NCBI RefSeq assembly: GCF_020184175.1 | Contig: NC_065531.1 | Coordinates: 16,017,213 to 16,081,212, forward strand | Direction: 5' to 3' | Source of the DNA: Aphis gossypii | Taxonomy: Eukaryota; Arthropoda; Insecta; Hemiptera; Aphididae | Length of the DNA stretch: 64,000 bases | Shown: positions 51,475-64,000 of the stretch, piece after piece | Position numbering within the stretch: position 1 is the first letter of the stretch | Layout of the letters: each line of letters starts with the position of its first letter | Program-made: the position numbers and the translations under genes | Notes under the pieces: generated by a model | Database searches by the model: none | Told to the model about the DNA's origin: nothing | The model's input: only the letters and a program-made list of their open reading frames with translations

Positions 51475-54400
51475 TTTATAATGTATAAATACTATTAAAA
51501 ATAGAGAATTGATAAGCAGAACATAGAAAAATCGTTTGTTCAAAATAAATACATATTACATATATATCTCTGCTGTGGTTTTAATGAATCCATTTTTTTT
51601 TTAAATATATAAATATAAAACTAGGAAATAAAAATATACAAAAATTTCCGTGTTGACAGTTTTAATCACACATCAGTTAGGTATGTCATACTTTGGGAGC
51701 ATACTTTAAGCTACTTAATGCAGTATGCGGGTACAAAAGTAATGAAAAAATATTATTTGACCTTAACCTTTTTTTAAAGTCAATTAATCTTTTTAAAAGT
51801 ATATTATACCTAAGCGTAATATTAATTGTTTTCTCTAACATCAAACCCTGCAGCACGTGCAACTTAGGTAAAATAAATATTTATTCACATAAAATCGTTG
51901 TTTTATAATTTTTGAGTAATTGTTGAGTAAAATCACCTATTAAAATAATTATAAAAGATAATATTTTTAGAGGTTTGACATATCGATTTCGTATTTTATT
52001 GTTATTTGTTTTTATATGAGACTTAAAAAATGAAAAAAAATTTTGTAAATTTAAATGGATATTAAATTATTTTAAGAAAATATTTAGACAAATCAATTTA
52101 TTATACACTTAAAAATATATTTTTCTATTATTTTTATGATATATGATTTTACTCTAGAATTACTCAGAAACATAAAAACAAATTATTTTACACGAATGTA
52201 AATTTTTGTATATGTTGCAGCGTGTGGGCTAGAAAGAGAAAACAAACTGTGCTCTGACATCCTCTTATTGTTATTTCATAATAGATGGAAAATAATAATA
52301 AAACATTTTATCAGAGCTACAATGCTTAGTCAAACCTGTAAGACGATGGTGAAAATATAGTTAAATTTTAATTCAAAAATGTATACTAAAATGTTTCTCA
52401 TTAAAGTATCTAAAAAATTAAGGTATTTATATTTTTTTACTTTAAAGCTTTTTCATTAAACCATATACATCAAACGAAAATTGTTTATAAATTATTCGTA
52501 TAAGTATAGTTCTTATAACAAAAAAAAAAATAATAATAATAATAATAAAATAAAAATATATTTTCCCTCCTGCTGAAGTTACTTTAGCGTGTTTTAAGTA
52601 AAACTTCTAAGATATAATGCAATAATAGTACAATATATTATATGCGGCACGATGCATACTATTGTACTTGCAGATGATGAGAATACAATATAGTAGGTAT
52701 AATACATATTTCATACTACGTATTATCAGCCACTTTTGATCACGATAATTTTTCAATATCTCGACTTCCCGCTGTCAATCAATTATTTAACGGTTTATTA
52801 TGTTTAAAAATCTTTGCGCCTGTATACATATATATATGTATTTTTTTTTTTATAAATTTTCGCTTGGTTTTAGGAAGTATAAACATTGAAAAATCACACG
52901 TGCTAGAAATAAGTTTTTTTGTTCAAAGAAGTATATAATATTATATGTTGAGTTAAAACTTTAAAAATAGCTACTTAACATAGTTGCTATAAAATTGAAC
53001 TATAAGTGCTTTTTTAGTTAGTGCATAATACTCGTACAAATGTATCTTTAGTATATGGACACAAATCAACTGTCTGGTGAAAAGTTTTTTTTCTTTATTA
53101 AACCAAATAAGAAAATCGACGTGACCGCTTAAACGGATAACCCCGTGTATTATATACTATATGTGTTTAATAAAATAATAATTTATAAATATATCATATT
53201 ATAAAATATAGAGGGAGCGCCGAAGAAAAAAAAAACATTAGAATAATAATGTACGATCTTTCGGGTTCATCCCATTGTTTTCGTATGTTTTGGTATTCGA
53301 ACATCATCGTCATCGGTCACGTTTATTATTATGCGCTATATGTCGACTCGACGACAGATAGAACGAAAATTTATCGTATTATATTATTGTTATAAAGTAT
53401 ATATACATCGTAAACACATCATTGAGTGTCTTATAGAGCGTTCCTTCTCGCTATAGTGAATATACTGCGTAGTACTTATATATTATTTTTCTGAATAAAT
53501 TTTTTGAAATCGTATATTGGTGTGGTAGCACGGACTGTCACGTATTTTTTAAATTTCGGCTCATACAGGGAAATTCTTTCGACGGCTGTCCATATTTTAG
53601 GAAATAAATATCATTTTCAATTTTTATAGCAAATGTTGATAATATATTAAATGTACAATAGTACGTTTTATTATTTCCTATTAGATATTGCCGATAAAAT
53701 TATTAATATGATATAGATAGCTTAGATGTTTTTATTTTTTTTTTTTAATTAAAACAATTTACAATTGTCAATTTTTGAATGAAATAAAATAAAATTTGTA
53801 TTTAACATTGTAAGATTATCCATAATATATAGCTATTACGCATTGCGATTTTTTAAGAGGATCGAGTACACAAATACTCACACACGTTCGTTATTTGTTT
53901 CTACCAAACAATCGTCATTATTCACAAGTCGTTTATATAATATTGTAATTTTTATTTATACCTATACACACAATGTGTTCGGTATTAATTATCATGTTAC
54001 GTTATAGTATATTGTTCGTTACACTCGACATCACACGTATTCATAAACTGTATAGGTGTGATTGTTTTACTCGCTATTGAGACAACATTTGTATTGATCG
54101 TCCGGATCTTTTTGATAAATAGTCTTTGGCGTTTGATCATTATATTATATTAATAAATTGTACGCCGTTCCGAACAGAACGATTGGTCAACAGTTGTGTG
54201 TCCATGACGTACAAAACCTTAAACTTGTATATACGTGCACAACAATATAATATTATATATTCAATTTCATATACATATATACCTCTATTATACTTACATC
54301 ATATGCATTAATGTTATGTGTAATTATTTATTGTACCTATAATATATTGTATGCGCATAAATTGCTGGAATTCGCGACGTGATTAAAAATTAAACAAGTG

Positions 54401-54719
54401 TCACGAAAAAATCGACAAACGTGGTTATTATTGATTTGAAGGAAACAACTTTGCACAATTCGATTTTCTAAATCTGACAAAAGAACTATAAATGATACAT
54501 TATTGGTACTGCAGTATATGTACGTGCGCAACTGTTTCTTAATCTATAGCTAAAATCTAAAAAAGGAAATACCGTGAAGCCTATATAGCGCCAATACTAT
54601 ATAACAGTCTATTGTGTATGACTTTAGAGTATACGCTCTGCAGAGTGAGTAATACGTAGTACGCGATACTTAACCTGTGACGTATATTTTATGGAGGGAT
54701 AATTAAATTGGAATATTCA

Positions 54720-55125
54720 TTTATTTCTACTTGGAATTTTTTCCAATGGTCTCATCAGTTCCAGGATTTCTCTCTGGTTTATCGTAAAAAGAAAATGATA
54801 ATTAAAAAATTTTGTGAAAATTTCAAGTATCTACGATTACTCGTTTTTTGAGTTAAGAAAAAAAATCGATTTTCAAAAATATTGGATTTACGTAAAAATT
54901 TCCAGTTTTTTTTTGTTTTTCTCTATTATAAATTTAATCTTCAACTACTTTTCAGAGTATCAACTAGATCCAATTTTCTACCAGAAACCACCCTTTCGTT
55001 TTTAAAAACCGACGCATTTTTACTGCTTCAAAAGGTGACGAAGGACAGAAAAAAAACACATTGAAAAATTTTTCATCATTGAAAAATCGATACATTCGTT
55101 GCTCCACTCAAAATCTAATATGTAT
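54720..55125 (-). repeat. dispersed aphid repeat, longer copy
   Basis: The stretch has distinctive polypyrimidine and GAAAAATCGAT words and, read on the minus strand, begins TTAGATTTTGAGTGGAGCAA. That end matches the copy near 58675 and the fragment at 34010. The two open frames of about 60 residues inside it (54814-55064) look like products of the repeat, not genes. Confidence 0.45.
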
Positions 55126-58100
55126 AGAGTTGGGCATCATAATATTATTGTTATTTGAACCTATCCAAGTTTGTAGCACAATAACACATAATCATTGAGT
55201 TTTACTTGATTTTTTTTTTTTATAAATCGCTTCCATTTTAAATAGGTTCTTGATACACCACAGCAGATGACGTGATGTATTTGTATTTTATATAGAAAAT
55301 TGTGTTGCACAAAACGTTGAGCTAGTCCACTATATTACTGTAACGAAAAGCAAACAAAACATTAAAACTTAAAAGGCATAACAATGATATTATACAATGG
55401 GTATAATCTAAATATAGGTACGGTCTAACCAAATTTTGATTTTTTTGTTCGGTTTGTTTGCCGTGCAAATTATGTATTACGCATTTTATGATAAACGTTT
55501 TTATTCATTCTACTAGTTATCGAAATTACCTATATCACCTATTCGAAATTGGGTCGTGACCCACGACACAAGTAGAATACTTTTATTTCTTTATATTACC
55601 TATATAGTATAAAAGCCAGTTGTCATCGTAAAAACGATGCGAAAATGAAATTTTCTGGAGGTAACGAGTTGTAAAAAAAACTTGAACCATCAACTCGAAC
55701 GTTTCATCATTATTACGACTTACGAGCAGCTATCCATATTTAATGTATATGTTTGTGTACATGCTGTTAAGTATATTATCATTATCATTATTATATCGTC
55801 GTCGACTGCATTGCGCTCGTGCGTTTAAGACGACGACAAAACTATGGCAGACGGGCAATGACGGGGAACTAAATACAGGGTTATTATTATTACAAGTCGT
55901 TAAAATAGAATGACAACAAAACAATTCGTTTTCAGTGTAGTTAGCTAACCCGTTCGGTCGCGGTTTGCGAACGTCGTTTTGTCATTCGCTCGCGCCCGTT
56001 AGTATAATATAGAATACTATTCTACTTTAACTCATTAATGAATTGTAAACGGGTAATTTGCGCGGGTAACTTACTACGGACAGGTATAGGTATAAAGCGT
56101 ACACGTTGTACGTAGTTTAAGTACCGTAAAAATTAAATAACTCTACGGAGTGCGCGCCAACGCGTTCCAGCTTCTAAGTAGACCGCGCACCATTCACTGG
56201 AGAGTTTTACATTATTCGTACAATATATTTTAGTATAATCTAAATAAATATAATTCACGAAGTATAGATAAGGTATAGGGTGTATTTTCATAATTAATTT
56301 TTTTTTATAATTTTGAGAGACGCGACCAGAGGTTAGGTTAGAGGTACCTTTTATAATTTTATGCAAGTATTAATTTATATACTTATTGTGTGATGCGGTC
56401 TTCCGCAACTTAAAAAATTTGTTAAGAATTATGTTTTTGCGTTTCTTATAATGTTCGCAGTCGATAGTTGAACGATTTATGTAAACGTGAAAACTTTTTA
56501 AAAGACAAACACTCAAATGAATACATATTATTATATGATAATGGAATTAATAAAAATATTTAAATACGTAAACTTATATATTATATTAATAATAATTATT
56601 ATTATTCATACATGTAAATTTTCGAGTAGAACCTGAGTATTTAGCCGATGAAGATGACAAGTTATTAAAAATGCATTTGTCAACAACGATTACAAGGTAG
56701 ATATATAAATTGCGTACCCCAAACTTTTCAAATATTATATAAAATAAATTTTCACCAACATGCTCCAATTTATAATATATATTGCTTTATTAGTTCCTAT
56801 AGGTAGGTAAGCTTACATTATCATTTGTTTGAGTATATTGGGAAAGGTTAAAGGTATACTCAAAATCAAAACATCATTAAAACTGCACGTTTGAGAAACT
56901 CTCTTTCGCAAGAAAATTTAAATATTGTGTAATGCTTACAAGGTATTGAAAATTACTTAGTAGGTAGATAGAAATGTAATTAGAACTATTTAGTACAAAT
57001 ATATGTATATATATATTATATACATACCTACTTGTACAATATGTTAAGTCAAATTTAATTTTTAATTTAATCTATTCCTATTCATTGTAATGTTCTACGA
57101 ATTTTAGTAATTTGACCGGGTAAAAACATTAAAATATATCCTTATAGATCTTCCATATTATCTCAATCATAGACGTATATAAATTGTTATGTCTATATGA
57201 TTCCAATTTACTATTCTGGTGCACGTAAAATGAACGCAACGGACACCCTGTGGTGGACGTATGGTACATGAAGCGTGCCACTCGAGGCTTGACTTGTTAA
57301 TTCGACGCGCTTGCCTGTTTTACGATAAAAAAAAAAAATTGATAATTATGATCGCCGCAGCCAAACTCGCGGTTTCTACGTGTTTGCACATGTTTTTGGA
57401 ATACGAATACGATGGATATATGTATCATGTTTGTAACTGGCTATATAATTAAAGCGATATTTTAGTGTACATTAGAATGTATAATATATTGTGGGTGGTA
57501 TATGCATTTTATAGAATTTAGAAACAAAAAACTGTAACGTTATGGATAATTATTTTTCGAACTACGTCTTCGTCATGTTCTCATTACCAATTTTTTTGAA
57601 TGTGATATTTGGCTATGAAATAAGCGAAATCGTGGATTTAGCGTTGAATGCAGGGATAGATTTATTCCTAAAAATTTATTCAAACTTTATCAGGCTATAA
57701 TTAATAACTTAATAACTTAATTATATTTTTGTGATATATATATTAATCACTGGCGTTTTAGAAAATATCGTGTTTTTAAAATTCAATTTTTTTTTTATCG
57801 AAAAATTGGTTTTAAAATTGATTTGAGCTTTGTTGTCAGTCATAGTCCAAGATCATAAAAAAATATTTCCTGGGTAAAATTAAGGCTTAAAAGCGAAAAA
57901 GTGTTATATTATCAATTACGTAATAAATGTAAATACAAAGAAAATACCAACACGTGAATACGATTTTGTATATAGCCTTATGATATTTTTGTTGGCGATT
58001 GCGCTGTCTGTTTGTGGAATTTATACGTACGTTCGCGCATCTCAATCCGCGAGTTTTATAATTGTTCGTAAATTATGCGCTCGCACACTCGGACGGACTT

Positions 58101-58671
58101 GACCCGACTATACTTTTATAATCGGAGCTGCGCAAGGTCAACAATCAATATTATTGCAGAAAATGTATTACCGTTTCGACTCGCGTGCCCTCCCCACTCG
58201 CGCAGAGTAGATCGCGAATTGAAATTAGTACCTACTACATAATAATAATATTATAATGTTCGCCATTCGTAACCCAATTTTATCGTGGTGGACGACGCCG
58301 TTTATGCACGTGATGAGACATTCAATTAATGTTAATGTTTATAATTTGACGATGACCACGAAAACATAACCCGCGTGCGGTCACGTTTTCAATCGTCTAT
58401 AACATTATAACATTATTTTATTACGTGTGCGTATGATGTATGAATTGCAGCAGAGATAAATAATTGTCGTCGTACAGATATCTCATGTAGGAGTCGTTTG
58501 TTGGTTGTAGTCCGTTAGGTTTTCCGGTGGGATTGTGGGAGGAGCCGAGGAGGATCAGGGTCAGAAAATTCTCTACAAATCTCAAGTTATAAATAGTTAT
58601 AGGATATATTATATTTTTGAATTGTAATAAAATAACAAAATTCAATTTTTTGTCAGATTATTAAACTAACT

Positions 58672-58870
58672 ATTTTAGATTCTGAACGATGTGTTGAATG
58701 TATTTATTTTACAATTATGTATTTTTTTTTTTGTGGGTAGGCACACTATATTTAGTCAAAAAAATTCTTCTATTTTCAACTCAAGAGGTGGATTCAAATA
58801 GTGAATTGGATCTAATTTGTACTTTGGTGAGATCAAAATTTCAATATTTTTCAAAATAAATAGTCTAATT
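58672..58870 (+). repeat. dispersed aphid repeat, plus-strand copy
   Basis: It begins TTTTAGATTCTGAACG, followed by TTGAATGTATTTATTTTACA and a long T run. This is the same end as at 54720-55125 but in the opposite orientation. The right limit is uncertain. Confidence 0.45.
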
Positions 58871-60899
58871 TTTAATAAAAACAATTTTTGATTAAAATGT
58901 AAATAAAACATTTAATATATTTTAAAATATTAAAAAAATATATATAAAATAACAATAACTATACCACTTCAAATTGAACAAATTATTTAGAAATAAAAAT
59001 AATAATAATATTACCTACAGTTTTTCTTTTAAAATTAACTAAAAAAGGAAATTAGGTTGAATTATTGATACCTAATAGTACCTATATAATAAAATAAATA
59101 TTAACTTTTTTAAATTGAAATTTTAATGGGTCCCTTAGGTTATTTTTACCATAACATTTACAATTCAATTAAGTCTAGTTTAATATTATATTCATAATAT
59201 TATTATATAAATATGATAAGCGTATTTTAAAAAGAAATCATATTGTTTTGGCTATGAAATAAATCAAAAACTTAACACTTCTATTGTATTAGAACACGAG
59301 TAGAAAAATGATTAATCATTGCTCTTGTAATGTACTTAATAGTCAATACTTACATATATATATATTAGTACATATGTATCACACGTAATGGTTAAATGGC
59401 GTATGTTGGCGTGTGTACTTATATACATACCTTCGAGTATTATTATAACAAATAACAATAATAATTTATGTCATATGAGACTACAAACCACGTGACAAAT
59501 GAATTAATTCACGTATGTACATTAGATATTATACTCGCGTTGGAGACAGCAATTGACATAGATTTATAACACAAATGTGCTTATAATGATCTACGTTAAT
59601 AAATAATATATACAAGAACGCAATAGTATTGCAAGGATAATGTAAAATTCACATACATGCATTGATGTCCAATGTCTATACTCCATATTATGTATAATAG
59701 GACTTAAAATACCATGTAAATATACGTTTGGTTACTAAAAACCCACATGATACATACAGGATGCATCCGGAGTATTTATCAGTTTAAACTTTAAACGAAC
59801 AAAATTGCGCAATCTTATACATTATTAGGTACTTCATGTTTATTTCTCAAACACATTTGTGGGTGGTCCGAAGACCATAAAGGTAAAGACGCATTAAACA
59901 TTGTAATATTATACATACATACAATTTCAATACATTTTATTTCACATTTTCAACTGACGTTATATATATATATATATAATTGCAGGTTATACAGGTTAGG
60001 TTAATAATTGTATATAAAAAGGTATATTATTATTATGTTACAGGTAATGTCTAATACTTGGCTATTATTAATAGTTTAACTACCCTATTGGCTAATAACA
60101 ATTTTTGTATTCAAACACCAATAATTAACATTTAACTACATATTAATCATAATTACACAAATAATAAAATTATTAAATTTTAAAAGATTTACATTTTAAC
60201 ATAAAACTTTATCATGTAATAAAAAAATTGTGGACTATGAGATTTGATACCTTTGGCTTGATATTTACAGTGTTAAATGTTGAACTAATAATCCTTATCG
60301 CGCTATAAATATAATACATATAAAATATAAAGGGGCTAGATAGATATTAGATAATATATCTATAGCAAAATTATTCATTTCTCAATAAAATATGTTAAAT
60401 GTTTTTCGATTTTGGTTAAATTATCGATTATAATATATTCATCATTATAATTTTACAGGTACAGCGATAACAAAATATATTAATAATAGCTATTAGCTAT
60501 ACGTAAGTATATATTTATGCTGCGCTTATAAATTATAATAACTATTAACACCAAGATCATATACATAAAGCGCAGCTGCAGGTTCTTGAACTATTGTTTG
60601 TTAATGATCGCAATGAGGGTGTAATAGTTAATTCCGAAAGTGAATTCTTGAATGTATTTATGTCATTCACATAAATCATATAATATATTATTGCATAATA
60701 TTATAATATGTTTATTAAAATTAATAATGACTAAGGTGTAGTTTAAGATATTCTTATAGACCGATAATATTGGCATACGATATGTTCAGCGAATATCCTT
60801 AGGTGAACATTAAGAAGCGAGTCTTCACTTCTTCGGAGTCTTCATCCTCTTAAATGAATAGTAAAATCTCCAGCATTTTTTCACAGGTTTAGGACAAAG

Positions 60900-61016
60900 A
60901 TGGCCGACCCCAAATATTTGGAGGGAATGCGAAGGCGAAGAAGAAGATATATTAACGGATCGAACCCAATCGAAAACATGTTAAAACTAATTACAGAAAA
61001 ACTTCAACTGAAGTAA
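60900..61016 (+). CDS. possible 38-residue small ORF or exon
   Basis: An acceptor-like TTTTTTCACAG at 60886 is followed 13 bases later by an ATG in good context (CAAAGATGG). The frame encodes 38 residues: MADPKYLEGMRRRRRRYI, then NGSNPIENMLKLITEKLQ and LK, ending in TAA. It is basic with a short amphipathic C-terminal helix. A second frame entered directly from the acceptor (LGQRWPTPNIWRECEGEEED..) is also open for about 30 codons, so the true frame is undecided. No family is recognised. Confidence 0.3.
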   Translation: MADPKYLEGMRRRRRRYINGSNPIENMLKLITEKLQLK

Positions 61017-64000
61017 ATTATAATACAAATTGTGGGTAGTTAAAAATACAATTGAATAATTTTAATAATAGCAATTTTTAACAATAATAATAATAAATAA
61101 ATCATGGGTCCTCCTCATAAGCTACCTTTATCATTTTCCACAATTGATTAATTTTCCATTGAGAAATTGGAATATTAATAATATCATATTATACAGAAGT
61201 ATTGAACACTCGACTATTGTAGATCCGATTGGTTTTACACAAAGCCGGATCGTATAAGTAATAATAATAATAAGAGTATATTGTGTTATTTTTTTTTATT
61301 TTGCATTCAAAAGTGACGAATTGTCTCGTTGGTTAGATGATTCGAGTTAAGAATTTTATCAGCTTACTCGAAAAAAAAACGATCGATATGCCTTATATTA
61401 TGTATTATATTGTGATACCTACCGTATAAAAATAACCAAATACAATTTATCAGTTATAAAAGTGTTAAATAATTCAATTGTATTTCGGGATACCTCGACA
61501 GTCATAACTATGGAATGCATACGTCATATACACAGCAGAATCATAAATACGCAAATCGTTAAACAATATTGAAATTTATTTTTCTCTTATATTTAATTTT
61601 TAATTTGCTACCAAAACGCATTAAACGAGAAGATCATATATATTATTATTATAATCCCACTGCGATGTTTTCTATTTGTAAATGTCAAATAGTAGTTTGT
61701 TTATCTGTAAGAAGTCGAGATGGAAAGTATGTTCACGAACTGAGGTGGTTATGAGGAAAGTGTGTGTACCGTTAGAAATTTGAATGTACCTACTCATTAA
61801 TTAATTGATCAATACGTGTTAAATAATAAATTCACGTTTATTACAGTCTAAAATAGAATAATTAGAATGTGAAAACTGTTTTTTAGTCTGTTAGTACTAA
61901 ATCATGATCTAGTTATTGATAAAATCATCGCATACCTACTGTAGCTGCGATAATATCGTATTACGATGTATAATTATATAACTGTAGTATTACTAGAAAC
62001 AAATACGTTAATATAAGATTTATTAATTTATCCTAGGTATGTTATACGTAAAAAAATGTACGGGAACAATCATAAATATAAATCATAAAACATACATATA
62101 GTGTGTTTTATATTGAAGCACTTTTTAAAAAATGCATCCAAATATGAGTAAATACACCGTGATTTTATCGATATAATTCAATCGTTTTTTACCATTGCAA
62201 TTTTTTAGACACGCACGTATAATATATTTTTTCCATTGTATTTTGAAACAATACCAAGTAGGAACGTAATTTACGACCTTTGAATCAGAGAGGCTTTCAG
62301 CTTTGTCACAATAACTTCACTATTTTTCATTGTTGACAATAACATTTTATGTTTATCGGTATAACAGGAACAATTATCATGGTCCTGGAAATACTGTAAA
62401 CTGCAAAAAATAAAAACTACTTCTTATGTCTCATAGATCATCCCCTTACGTTAGGACTTAGCTGTGCGTAAAATATTTCATACTGATATCGACTGGGTAA
62501 TGAGGATCTTCGGTTACCTAAATCTCCTAGTCATTTTTATACTTCGTCGTAAATAATAACGATGATAAGTAATGTTGTTAATTTATTTATAATTTCTCCA
62601 GTACATAATATATAAAATATATGAATGTAAAAGTTGTTCTACAATTTATCGAGTATAGAATGTTGATGTTGAACCACTTTCGTAGAGAATTTTCTGTTTA
62701 TTGGACTTAAATAATTATTAATATACCAATAAATCTAAAATATTTAAATAAAAATTTACGATTTGTTGAATTTGAAAATACGTTTTTCTTCATAATGTCA
62801 GAAAACGAGTTTTAGTACACATATTATATATGCAGATAATATAGTTTTAAACAGTAAATTATAAGCTATTAATATTATAAATGTAGCATATTTATTTTAA
62901 TTGATTATTTATTTATTTATTTATCTGTTTATTATACTCGTATAAATTTTAGGTACAAATTATTTTAATTAATCTGGATTTAAATTATTTTTTTTTTTTA
63001 ATTCATTTAATAGAAATGTGGGAAATTCTAAATGTACTTCTTTCCATTACCTATGTATTGTAAAACATTTGTAGTATGCTTTAAAGATAATATAGTGTGA
63101 ATGATTTTTTAAAAATATGAATAGGTACATAATCAATCTTTAACATAGTTTAGGTCTTATAATTTATTTTTCAGTAAATATAAACCAAAAACTAAATTTA
63201 TCACTAAATTAGTTCAATGTAAAATAATACAATGATTCATAATTGCAGCTTTCAAATTTTAATATAATAACATGGTTTTAACGTACCGGTCCATCGACAA
63301 TGTGGCCTTCTGAAACGTTGAAACGATGACTATAATATTATATGTTAGGTTAGGTTATCCCACCACTTGCAAAGTATATCCGGCTCATAGTCGATTATAT
63401 AAATATGAATTATTATAAAAGTAATAATGTATCCATTAATAATATCTTAGCAGTCTGTCTGCATTTTCTTCGATTCATCTCTCCCTCCTTGTTCTGGATA
63501 TGTCATAATAATTTAATGAAACCAATCGTGATGACGTAGTCACATAAATATATAATATTTATTTCAATTGTCCTTAACTTTACTAAAATATGATCGTTTA
63601 ATTCTTATATTTGTATAAGTCAATTTTTATAGTTTAGTTTAAGATACTAACTTACATCGTAACTATTAAAACGTTAATTATTCTAGAAGTTACTCGAAAT
63701 TTCTAAGATGTTTTTTTTTAAATAAGTTTCAAGCTAAATATTTTTATATATTTATTAGATACTTAAAAGTAGAAAATGTTCTGTTAAATTATGTTCAGTT
63801 AATAAATCATTTAACCTTTTTTTATATTATGGTATATACCTAATCACATTTCAGTCGATTAAAATATTAAATACAAAAATGCCCCATACAAGTTTTCCCG
63901 GTTGGTCTTGACGAGGGTTAAACCTGTTTTCTCCCCTAATATTATAGTCTTGAAAGCCAGTGCATGATGTTGCACGTATACAAAATATTTTTTTAAAAGA
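61017..64000. other. AT-rich DNA, nothing seen
   Basis: No coding exon, RNA gene or clear mobile element was recognised up to the window end. The two adjacent TTAGGT units near 63345 are too few to be telomeric. Confidence 0.6.

Larger units (their letters stand above)
51071..60886. other. AT-rich DNA without a recognised gene
   Basis: No supportable exon was found. CpG-richer pieces at 55930-56180 and 58000-58400 may be promoters or enhancers. Repeat fragments at 54720-55125 and 58672-58870 are listed separately. Confidence 0.55.

Noticed and set aside
63340..63365. TTAGGTTAGGTTA, telomere-like
   Set aside because: Only two units, and the insect telomere unit is TTAGG; too short to mean anything.
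1..64000. CRISPR arrays, bacterial operons, prophage or rRNA genes
   Set aside because: No regularly spaced direct repeats, no clustered long bacterial-type ORFs and no rRNA-like sequence. The gene structure is clearly that of an animal nucleus.

Overview
The window is AT-rich invertebrate nuclear DNA, most likely from an aphid (Hemiptera: Aphididae). The evidence is the composition, the constant recurrence of TAGGTA/TACCTA words, short introns with GT..AG borders, small hAT-type MITEs, and three clearly recognisable insect genes. There are no operons, CRISPR arrays, prophage genes or rRNA genes.

Region by region. (1) 1-9833 shows no supportable coding exon; it is probably the 5' intron or upstream region of the next gene, with a possible TATA-plus-first-exon block near 3432-3671. 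(2) 9834-21251 (+) is a 19-exon gene whose phases all join without a break. It encodes 1077 visible residues: sushi, F5/8C-like lectin domain, C-type lectin domain, ten more sushi domains, one membrane helix and a tyrosine-containing cytoplasmic tail. This is the architecture of Drosophila furrowed (fw), a selectin-like adhesion receptor. Its signal-peptide exon was not found. (3) 15004-15513 (-), inside a furrowed intron, is the main exon of the mitochondrial import receptor Tom20. (4) 25.9-29.5 kb (+) is the non-muscle myosin regulatory light chain (Drosophila spaghetti squash), complete from ATG to stop at 173 residues, with a non-coding first exon. (5) 29.5-64 kb has no gene I can name. 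It is AT-rich intergenic or intronic DNA with repeat fragments, a degenerate tRNA/SINE-like sequence, a few CpG-richer blocks that look like promoters or first exons, and two short splice-flanked open stretches that might be real exons.

Mobile DNA: two short hAT-like MITEs are well supported. One (24515-24726) has 17-bp inverted ends and a perfect 8-bp target duplication. The other (28457-28656) sits in a myosin light-chain intron with a 7-of-8 duplication. At least three fragments of one dispersed repeat (34.0, 55.1 and 58.7 kb) share a common end.

The genes do not form a pathway. Furrowed is an adhesion receptor, Tom20 a housekeeping mitochondrial receptor nested antisense in its intron, and the light chain a regulator of actomyosin. 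I found no convincing novel system. The most interesting leads are the stop-free 75-bp intron of the myosin light chain, the nested gene arrangement, and the unassigned candidate exons in the right half.
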